This document shows positions 58,101 through 64,000 of a stretch of DNA of 64,000 bases, piece by piece; position 1 is the first letter of the stretch; each line of letters starts with the position of its first letter. A program made the translations under genes and the position numbers. This stretch comes from Elysia crispata. Lineage: Eukaryota; Mollusca; Gastropoda; Plakobranchidae. The stretch covers positions 1,155,001-1,219,000 of the forward strand of contig JAWDGP010001105.1 in assembly GCA_033675545.1 (NCBI GenBank), given 5' to 3'. Below the pieces are notes generated by a model. It was not told the DNA's origin. It saw only the letters and a list, made by a program, of their open reading frames with translations, and did not search any database.

Positions 58101-61100
58101 TTGAATGTAATCACCTATGACCACCTTGGTCATGCAGTCAGCTCTAAGCATCAATGGCAAAGATTTATTTTTCTATTCTAACTTTTTGAATATCCTGAAA
58201 ATGCATGAGAAATTTTAAAATAAAGCTAAAAAAATACATTTTGAACAAACGAGTGAATCTTTCTGAAAAGTGAACAAAAGAAAACACCTGATTGAGTAAA
58301 TTATGTTGCTTTCAAATAAAAAATACTTTATAGAGCTTGTTACATATTTTGTGATTTACAAGGTGGCCATCATGTACTAAAGCTCAACCAATTCTTTTAC
58401 CTTCATTGACAGAGGGTGCTTGACTTAAAGTAAAACGGTCTACAGAAAATTGCATATACCTTTCCAGCTGCCCCAGTGGCCTCAGACGTTAATGCTGCAC
58501 TGCTGACTTGACGCATGTCAACAAAAGAAGAGAAAATGGAAGACATGCCATGGGCAGACCTATTTCCTGGCTCTGCTGATAGTTTTCTCACTAACGTTGA
58601 AGGACGCTTCTCATGGCTATCACCTGATGATATACAAAATGCAAATTACTTGGTTGATCTTTTTTATTTCTTAAATTTGACACAATTATCTCCTCGCATC
58701 TAATTTTTATACACATTTCTTTTATGGCGTGCATGTTTCTCTCCAAATGTTTGTTCAGTGAAACATTTAAAACAAAACCTCTTTCATTAAGAAAAACCAA
58801 AATCAAATGGTCTCAATTTTTTATACAGCACAAAGAAAACTTTAATAAACTTGCTATATTTGTAACATCAGTGATACAATGAAGAAAAGTCTATTGCTGC
58901 TCTGAAGTGATGATACCCATGCAGATCAACAGATGTTGTGGTTTAAATGATGCTCAAAACTTTTTTTTTGTCTTTTCACTCCTTCAGCTGAGGTCACTTG
59001 TTGCAGAACAGTCATGATCTTAAAATATTTGTTATTTGCCGATAAAGTGATACAAGTTTACATACTTGTCTGAAATTAAGATAAAAGTCAAAAGCAATAA
59101 AAATATTGCCTTTAGATATTTACGTTTCGTACAGTAAATGAGTCTTCACTATAGAAGCTAAGGGAACTTGACTTCAACCTAGATTTATTATATAGCATAT
59201 AATTTTTCATTTTCATCTTCCTCGTAACGTCTATTTGCAAAGCACAATAGTAATGCTTTATATTATATATCTTGCATTTCAGTAAAAATTTCAAGAGAGG
59301 TTTCTTACGCCAATTTTAAAAAAATCTACAATGACACAGATATTGCATAAGAACATTAAAAAGTTCTAAAAAATAGTCAGGAAAATTGTGTAAAATTAGT
59401 GTATACACACTTGGCATTTTAGTTGGAGAGGCAGGCAAAGAGGACATGGGAGCTCCATATGTATCACACAGATTACGCGGCACAGAACACACTGGGACAG
59501 TTAGCATGAAATATTCCATCACAATGTCACATAGGGTGTGACGTACAGAGGCCTCCAGCCTACCACACAAGTTCTTGAAGTCTAACTGCCCACAGCCCCA
59601 GATGCGAAACTGAACCAAGGCAGTGGGACCTGCAGGTAGAGACAAAAACATCTATAGCTCAAGATGCACATCTTCCTCAATATGAACATCATTAACCTGG
59701 TATGATAAAAATGTTGAAAAGAATACCCAAGGTATACTCTAATTCAAAAAAACAGTTTTTACAATTTGTACAAAATCTGTTAATACATTACAGAATAATA
59801 TTATATTTTAAGTATGTAAGCTTTTAACAGGTATTCTTGACTATCTTTTTATATATCTTAAGATTGAAACAAAAAAAGAGCAAAGAAAATTAGAATTAGA
59901 ATGATGCATTAGATTGTTTTCATAGAAAGATAATGCTACACACTAAAACTTATAGTTTGTTAAAATATTGCTTGGAGTAGAAAGGCATTCCTGCATATCT
60001 CTTTTGAGCAATTGATATCCTTCCTAAATAGTAATATTTTTTTAAAATAAATGTTTTAAAACAGATAAGAACAGTTGGAAATTAATCCACATAATTAGAC
60101 TCAATGTCTAATTGGATATGCACATGATTTACAGTACCTGGTCTAAAATCTGAAGTTGACCGTTCATGCCTAGTGGTCTCCACAAATTTCTCAAATTCAT
60201 CTTGGCTTCTCATTGAACAATTAGTGTTTTTAACAGGAAGTGGGCAGCCTAGCAGTTTGACCTCTTCACCCCTGCCATCCACTAGGCTCACACTGATGCA
60301 TGCAATACCTGACAAAACAATGCAAAAAAAAAAAAAATCAGGAAAAATATTGTGCTTCTTTAGTACTTAAAAATAGTATAGACAAAAGAGGTATAATAAT
60401 ATAGTCAAAAGAGGTATTAAGCATTTACACAGAAATTCATTTTCAACCTTGAAAACAATCTTTGACCTCTAAATACAAAACTCTAAAAGAATCTAAAGAG
60501 GCATGAAGCACTGCTTAAACCATTTTTCTCCGTTCTGTCAAAATCACAAGCTTTAAAAAGCAAAGTCAAGAGAAAGAATGATTACTTGAGGGACAAAATG
60601 CTGGCAGTTTGGTTGCAGTCTCAATATCAGATATGTTATGTCCATCCGAATCATTTTGCTCTCAACTTAATTTGATACTTTATAGCTTTCTGCACCAATT
60701 TATATACATTCAGCAAAAAAAAAAAGATGAAAAAGATTTTAAATATAAAAAGTTGATGGTCAAGCCTCTAATATTGTTTAAAGACCAATGAGAATGATTG
60801 ATATAAGAACCTATGTGGTGAAAATTGTAGAATAAAAAGAGCTGGAGTGGGTGTATACCGTAAGACCGGGCAGAAGAAGTCGACCATATAAGTACGGCTT
60901 AACTTTGACGCAGAGTCAACTCTGAGCCTGTGGGATCAACTCTAAGTACAATAACTTAAAGCTGTTCCCAGCCTCTGAGAAAAACAGCGATGCTGGCGTG
61001 GGAAGAAGTAAAGCAAGAGCACAAGTGACTAAAGTTTTAATTATATGCCAATGTGGTCATTCTACTGAACACTCCCCAAAAATTTCCACTGTTGTTTAAT

Positions 61101-62614
61101 TATAGAACAAGGCCTAGTTGTGGTGTTGCTCACGCGCCACCGCTAGACATCCCATGAGCTTAGTTATAACAAGCTTAGTCTCTCGATACCTGGAAGCTCT
61201 TTCTCGACTCCTCTATTTTTTTTTTTGCTTACATGCATGGAAGCAAAGTCAACTCTCCACTGAGGTCGACTTATTTAGGCCCTAGACAAAATGATGTCAC
61301 AGTAGAGATGAGACCACCCAATCGCTTGTCTATGCTTGCTAGGCTAGGGCTTGGTTACCTTCAAGACAATGGGCCTCTTTCTCAGGCATGGGGATTGGCA
61401 CTGAAAGAATTAACCCCTTAAAAGCTACTCTAACTTTAGCTCTATTCCCCAGACTCACGCTTGCTTCTTGCTCTTCGCTTTCACTTCCACTACTCTTATT
61501 TCGTCATCCTCTGGTTGCTTTACTTAGTTATTTCATGTGAAAAATTTTATATACATGTGTTGTTTGCCATTTTTAGGGAAAAAAAAGAATTCATACATTG
61601 ACAAAAAAAAAACAACAAAAAAACGTAAAACAAATAGAACTATCCCCCCTTTTTGTGAATAATTTTATAAACATGTATTGTTTGCCATTTTTAGAAAGAA
61701 AACAAAATTCACACATTGACCAAAAAAAAACAACTAAAAAAACGTAAAACAAATTGAACTATCCCCCCCCCCCCCCCAAATAAAATAAAAATGCACAGCA
61801 AAAAAAATAATAATCAATAAAAACGTAAGACACACTCTTCCAAGATGCATTGAATGACTCGGGGGATGTCAGCCCAGCCAAAGCGCCCATCTGGACATTA
61901 ATTATTATCTAGGTTGTCTTGCTTTAATCCATAAGCCAATTATTCTGGTTCCATAGTGGAAACTAAAGACAACCATTCTCGACCTAGTCTCGACTCTATA
62001 TTTCCTTTGTATTTGAGTTGACTCAGACTATGAGTACTGAAGGCTTTGTAGCCAACAGAAAATGATCAACACCAGTCTGGGGACTAAACTCATGAAAAGT
62101 CAACCATGCTTCCAAGTCGACTGCGGTACACATGCATATGAAGGCTGTTATAAAGGACTTAAGAGACGTCATTATTGCAGAGTCGAGTCAAAAGTCAACT
62201 ATGTCGACTAAAGGCCTAAGAATAGCCGACCCTCTTGACGCTGTGAAATAGTACACAGAGAAAACCAGTTTTCAGCACTAAATACCAAAGCCTTCTCTGA
62301 AAGCTTCAAGGAAAGAATAGGAGAGGCTGGCTTCTGGCAGAAGGAGACAAGAGAGCTGGGGCAACAAACAATCAGTTAGACCAAAGTATGACACATTGAC
62401 AGTAGACGTGAAACAAAAAAGATATCAATGGATTCAGTGCCTCATAAAGCAGCTTTCAGAGGTCAGTTTTAGGTTAATGATATAATATAGAACTTGTTCA
62501 TATTTTCAATTATGAGAGAATGCAAGGATTACCTTTTCCTCCTCCTTCCTGTGGTCGCACATAGAGGTAAACTTTATCTGAAGGAATAGCTGATTGTACA
62601 CCACAGTGGTAATC
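33928..62614 (-). CDS. SZT2: SZT2 (KICSTOR subunit), C-terminal 24 exons; 5' part beyond right edge
   Basis: 24 phase-compatible exons read right to left sum to 4,248 nt, that is 1,415 residues and a stop at 33930-33928. The human protein is about 3,430 residues, so this is roughly its C-terminal 40%. Recognition rests on remembered SZT2-like blocks: FRIWGCGQLDF with HTLCDIVMEY, MYNWSSDL with QWHNARSHVL, LYIGWFRTNW, and MHLIFVDECDKY with HSFAHDFHLRCV. SZT2 is the largest part of KICSTOR (with KPTN, ITFG2, KICS2), which places GATOR1 on lysosomes so that amino-acid shortage turns mTORC1 off. No catalytic domain is expected. Introns are mostly 0.2-2 kb; the largest seen is 48029-43784 (4.2 kb), where a skipped phase-0 exon could be hidden. 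Candidate poly(A) signals on the - strand lie at 33518-33513 and 33374-33369. Confidence 0.87.
34795..34863 (-). CDS. SZT2: SZT2 exon (23 codons)
   Basis: Acceptor tgttctgtcctcag, donor ACG|gtaaga. Reads LVWNSNNLDMFAMLSLNKTE and ends AKT. Phase 0 on both sides. Too short for an ORF search, but flanked by consensus sites. Confidence 0.78.
35141..35344 (-). CDS. SZT2: SZT2 exon
   Basis: Reads MLTPLSSLEFCELLESVAVS and MPISWHQGLFSVLMTKYPEA. Donor ATT|gtgaga joins in phase to LVWNSNNLDMF. If the donor is not used, the frame runs 25 codons further to a stop at 35065-35063, giving a different C-terminus. Confidence 0.82.
35616..35754 (-). CDS. SZT2: SZT2 exon
   Basis: Reads EKILEMVKISEKKCRRDYLW and ends SETSDSSES. 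Donor AGT|gtgagt. A (TA)n array begins about 20 bases upstream of its acceptor in transcript order. Confidence 0.8.
35776..35838. repeat. SZT2: (TA)n microsatellite at an SZT2 splice acceptor
   Basis: TA/TCTA repeats beginning about 20 bases upstream of the exon acceptor at 35754 in transcript order. Confidence 0.9.
36151..36295 (-). CDS. SZT2: SZT2 exon
   Basis: Reads LAMGDPCKPVAVKQHIGLRK and HQRLMYTALITQSEKG. Acceptor cttgtctag, donor GAAA|gtaagt. Confidence 0.8.
37572..37929 (-). CDS. SZT2: SZT2 exon (largest visible)
   Basis: Reads GDKFALVKHSSFHLPARAKD, a Ser/Asp-rich linker, then VEDSMKLVLKYFTVLTRQRD. Of two GT options, GTAG|gtagag gives the split Gly needed by the next exon. Confidence 0.83.
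40309..40439 (-). CDS. SZT2: SZT2 exon
   Basis: Reads DCVTLPELPFPGHMLYDYML and VVRMVCHRHRNTKET. Donor ACG|gtaggg was chosen for phase 0 continuity into GDKFALVKH; the open frame beyond it is intron. Confidence 0.82.
40775..40872. repeat. SZT2: (AAT)n microsatellite in an SZT2 intron
   Basis: About 95 bp of AAT with GAT variants. Complementary in sequence to the ATT array at 41410-41510 in the same intron. Confidence 0.95.
41330..41680. repeat. SZT2: Compound (ATT)n/(GTT)n microsatellite in an SZT2 intron
   Basis: About 100 bp of ATT followed by about 65 bp of GTT and mixed GCT/GTT triplets. It gives long homopolymeric open frames on both strands that are not genes. Confidence 0.95.
41806..42025 (-). 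CDS. SZT2: SZT2 exon
   Basis: Reads MHLIFVDECDKYKDLIHVHS and then FAHDFHLRCVQQYL. This is the block that first identified the gene. Donor CAAG|gtatat, ending phase 1. The following intron carries two trinucleotide arrays. Confidence 0.9.
42612..42780 (-). CDS. SZT2: SZT2 exon
   Basis: Reads GHSPYTASASKVGPVNLQKL and LTGGIIVMELSFRQEFFCVK. Acceptor gaatcctcag, donor CAG|gtgagt, ending phase 0. Confidence 0.85.
43127..43189. repeat. SZT2: (TA)n microsatellite in an SZT2 intron
   Basis: About 63 bp of pure TA between the exons at 43497 and 42780. Confidence 0.95.
43497..43783 (-). CDS. SZT2: SZT2 exon
   Basis: Starts RSRHSSGASNISAKARQEEL, a charged linker, and ends LRQCFMDEYQQYLISELGF with KVNVDPSGPK. 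Acceptor ttcttcaccag, donor AAAAG|gtaggt. The upstream 4.2-kb intron is the longest in the visible gene. Confidence 0.82.
46048..46077 (+). other. G-quadruplex-forming sequence
   Basis: Four G runs of 5, 6, 6 and 7 separated by loops AAGA, T and T on the + strand. This is the template strand for SZT2, in its largest intron. Confidence 0.75.
48030..48314 (-). CDS. SZT2: SZT2 exon
   Basis: Reads EDYLVQLKRAGRLFHYCATP and IFSASWRQAVVQKTTGRINK, then a Gly/Ala/Ser-rich linker. 95 codons, phase 0 on both sides; donor ATG|gtgaga. Confidence 0.83.
48954..49036 (-). CDS. SZT2: SZT2 exon
   Basis: Reads EEERNKLYHLYIGWFRTNWK and ends NQPIL. Acceptor ttttttaatctag, donor TTG|gtaagt. Confidence 0.83.
50410..50559 (-). 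CDS. SZT2: SZT2 exon
   Basis: Starts with a Gln/His-rich stretch (DKQQQSSLAQQHHQQ) and continues KIMDPAFQQGMHLNEVKRLI. Acceptor ccattgtctag, donor CAAG|gtaagg. Confidence 0.8.
51665..51837 (-). CDS. SZT2: SZT2 exon
   Basis: Reads RERNYQYPMKRIVPFDQTYK, then DRLMCNICHDPVSRHGHQ. Two close cysteines and three histidines could bind metal, but no known finger was matched. Donor CAAG|gttagt-like. Confidence 0.82.
52430..52533 (-). CDS. SZT2: SZT2 exon
   Basis: Reads TQNPFTQSSSEVDYLIKYHT and ends RRSSSLSV with two bases over. Donor TCAA|gtaagg. Confidence 0.8.
53211..53381 (-). CDS. SZT2: SZT2 exon
   Basis: Reads MTLMMYNWSSDLVISVEKTA and RLVQWHNARSHVLDSI, a block characteristic of SZT2. 57 codons, phase 0 on both sides, preceded by a 15-base pyrimidine run. 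Confidence 0.87.
53576..54612. mobile_element. Second non-autonomous pogo-like element (1,037 bp) in an SZT2 intron
   Basis: Left end CAGTAGTCTCCGGATAAACG and the reverse complement of the right end, CAATAGTCTCCGGATAAAAG, match at 18 of 20 bases. TA flanks both sides (53574-53575, 54613-54614). Inside each end are repeated GCGTGCGTTTA motifs. A 118-codon open frame at 54059-54415 contains TDDASDSDTP but no recognisable transposase domain. It lies between the SZT2 exons at 54896 and 53381. Confidence 0.8.
54896..55035 (-). CDS. SZT2: SZT2 exon
   Basis: Acceptor atcatcag was preferred to the nearby cttgtag because only it keeps the frame. Reads ACRGSQKHMPQVPEMEGKVQ and ends FLLILCTDKQ before gtgaaa. 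Confidence 0.75.
55970..56120 (-). CDS. SZT2: SZT2 exon
   Basis: Reads DVHLSRRLAGLTAGGGKIGL, then NMYQWQCTVQEHQEATPCF. Acceptor tattttccaccag, donor AGAG|gtacat, ending phase 1. Confidence 0.8.
56619..56815 (-). CDS. SZT2: SZT2 exon
   Basis: Reads GVPSVVKTTLNFQSKFSIDF and later IPSMVPGQLPQGVPFIPCK. Acceptor tctcatccag, donor GCA|gtaagt. Confidence 0.82.
57156..57441 (-). CDS. SZT2: SZT2 exon
   Basis: Reads DLQFQFLDFNTAPGHQSDAL, then a Ser/Gly/Thr-rich probably disordered stretch, then LQSIIAMYEAGDKGSLHPDL. Donor ACTG|gtgaga, ending phase 1. Confidence 0.82.
58460..58623 (-). CDS. SZT2: SZT2 exon
   Basis: Reads DSHEKRPSTLVRKLSAEPGN and then a Ser/Ala-rich linker ending TGAAGK. Acceptor atatcatcag, donor AAAG|gtatat; ends phase 0. 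Confidence 0.8.
59411..59629 (-). CDS. SZT2: SZT2 exon
   Basis: Reads GPTALVQFRIWGCGQLDFKN and VRHTLCDIVMEYFML, among the best SZT2-like blocks in the window. Of the overlapping GT donors, CCAA|gtgtgt was chosen because it gives the phase needed for the next exon. Confidence 0.85.
60138..60308 (-). CDS. SZT2: SZT2 exon
   Basis: Reads GIACISVSLVDGRGEEVKLL and ends RSTSDFRP. Acceptor ttgttttgtcag, donor CCAG|gtactg. Both splice phases are 1, matching its neighbours. Confidence 0.82.
61543..61777. repeat. Two-copy tandem repeat (118-bp unit) ending in poly-C
   Basis: The unit starts near AATTTTATA and contains TGTTTGCCATTTTTAG and ACGTAAAACAAAT. It recurs 118 bases later, and the second copy ends in 15 C residues. 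In the intron between the first two visible SZT2 exons. Confidence 0.8.
62533..62614 (-). CDS. SZT2: SZT2 exon (first visible)
   Basis: Acceptor tcctcctcacag, donor AAAAG|gtaatc. Reads DYHCGVQSAIPSDKVYLYVR and ends GGGK with one base left over. Earlier exons lie right of the window; none was seen in 62615-64000. Confidence 0.75.
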
Positions 62615-64000
62615 CTGTGAGGAGGAAAAAAATTATTCAGGAAAATGTCTTAAAAAAATTGACTTTCGATGCAGGCCCACAGTGTACAGAAAATAAAAAA
62701 TTTGTGTAAAAAATATGTAACCATTTTAAATTGCCTTTAGACAGCATTTTCCAAAAAAAAGAACTTGAACTTCAGAAATCAGGATATTTATGAAATTTAC
62801 TATTTTTTTCCCAAATACACATTTCATATGAAAGACTGAAGCTGTTCTCTAAATATCTTCATTTCTTTTCAAAATCGTTTGCTATTAATGCCAAATATCC
62901 TTCTCATGCAATTCTAATGCTAAATCATTTAAAAAGAACTGCATTTTTTGCCTTTGACCCTCAACAATAAATAAACAGGTTGACATCTCACTTTTTTTTA
63001 ACAATTCTTTAATACTTTGAAAAAAGCTTTCAAAACATCTAAATTATAAAAACAAAAAAATCAGGCCCCCCTCAACGGACCATGTAATTAATAAATTGAT
63101 TAGGGTTATGGTGATTGGGACAGCACAGCAGGGTTAGATTGTTGGTAAGTGGCATACATTACTTTGATAGTTTGGCAGTAAGTCAATGTGGTTGGTTGTT
63201 AGATAGCTCATCAATAAACCAATGTAGTTGTTTGTTAAATAGTTCTTAAGTAAGTCAGTGTGTTTGGTGCTAATGTATGAAGCAAAGTAACACGTTCGTT
63301 AGTGTGTAAATCAATGGCATATATTAATTAGTGTGGCAGTGCGGTTAGTTCTAATGCAGTGGAGCACATTAGTAACAGTATTGAGCAATGGAACAAATTG
63401 TTAGAAATTTAGTCAGTAGAGCATTGAGGTTTAAGTGTTAGTCAGCTGGGAACAATACTTAGAGTTCATTCAGCGAGACAAAAGCTGACACTGTTGATAA
63501 ATAAAGCAGGGGGGCTGATCATAGAGCAGTGAGTTTAAAGTGCTAGTCAGCTGAGAACACAAGTTATAAAGTCCATCATCAGGAAGTGCAGTTAGAGCTG
63601 ATTTATAAAGCAGTGTGCGACACAGTGATTAGAGACAACAATGCTGGTTAAATTATTATATTATTAGTCGGGAACAACAATTTTCGAAGTCATCACTAGA
63701 CAGTGTCCTCACAGATAATACATAAAGCAGTGTGGCTAGAGAATTGACCCTCCTTTGATCAGTAAGACAGTTGAGCTCACTGGTTAGAATATTTAACATA
63801 TCTCAAACAAAGCTCATCTTATGTTTCTTGTCTATCTATTTCACAGTGCATGAATGCATGAAAGAAGTGTAATGCTAAAACTAAGTACCTAGAAGGCAAA
63901 TTGCACATTCATGAACATGAAGAGAAATCAGTTTTGTACAGAAACCAATCCAGGGATGGACTTTTTAAACATGTGAATAATTCAGGCACAAATTACAGAG
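62615..64000. other. SZT2: SZT2 intron, repeat-rich
   Basis: No further SZT2 exon was found before the edge. The right half is the degenerate repeat listed. Confidence 0.5.
63061..63800. repeat. Degenerate tandem repeat, period roughly 100-115 bp
   Basis: TAGTCAGCTGGGAACA, TAGTCAGCTGAGAACA and TAGTCGGGAACA appear near 63443, 63544 and 63665. ATAAAGCAG-GTG blocks appear near 63500, 63607 and 63722. Left of these the same words are more scattered. Upstream of the first visible SZT2 exon, so probably intronic. Confidence 0.6.

Noticed and set aside
63061..63800. CRISPR-like array
   Set aside because: Repeat units are long, degenerate and irregular, and the genome is eukaryotic.

Overview
The window is animal nuclear DNA, most likely from a mollusc and probably a gastropod. 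The evidence is intron-rich genes of metazoan families, AT-rich introns, very long (TC)n, (TA)n and (AAT)n microsatellites, and DNA transposons of the PIF/Harbinger and pogo/Tigger-like types. The species assignment is inference. Nothing bacterial or viral was recognised. No rRNA, intact tRNA or CRISPR was seen.

Layout, left to right. (1) 1-6492: no recognisable exon, probably a 5' intron or upstream DNA, with weak hairpins and tandem duplications. (2) 6493-12432, + strand: six 3' exons of a MISP/AKAP2-C-family cytoskeletal scaffold protein. It carries five copies of an IERE-x-R-x(3)-ERE heptad-like motif and ends in a 37-nt last coding exon. (3) 12433-18373: its probable 3'UTR and the convergent intergenic stretch, holding a 1.0-kb pogo-like element (16016-17034). 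(4) 18374-23698, - strand: a complete five-exon BTB-BACK-Kelch (KLHL-type) gene of about 592 residues, whose first coding exon contributes only 10 nt. (5) 24079-28936: a 4.9-kb PIF/Harbinger element with 35-bp inverted ends. It holds a DDE transposase gene broken by deletion and frame changes, the first exon of a MADF-domain partner on the opposite strand, and a third + strand ORF resembling the N-terminal half of a repeated invertebrate protein family. (6) 28937-33927: intergenic DNA and the probable 3'UTR of the next gene, with a decayed tRNA-derived SINE. (7) 33928-62614, - strand, continuing past the right edge: 24 exons encoding the C-terminal 1,415 residues of SZT2, the large subunit of KICSTOR. 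One intron carries a second pogo-like element (53576-54612). Other introns carry large microsatellites, a strong G-quadruplex candidate and degenerate tandem repeats.

Exon boundaries were read from GT/AG sites and checked by phase continuity. The SZT2 exons sum to 4,248 nt and the KLHL exons to 1,779 nt, both multiples of three. The genes do not form a functional cluster: SZT2 acts in nutrient control of mTORC1, KLHL proteins are usually CUL3 adaptors, and MISP/AKAP2-type proteins organise actin or anchor PKA.
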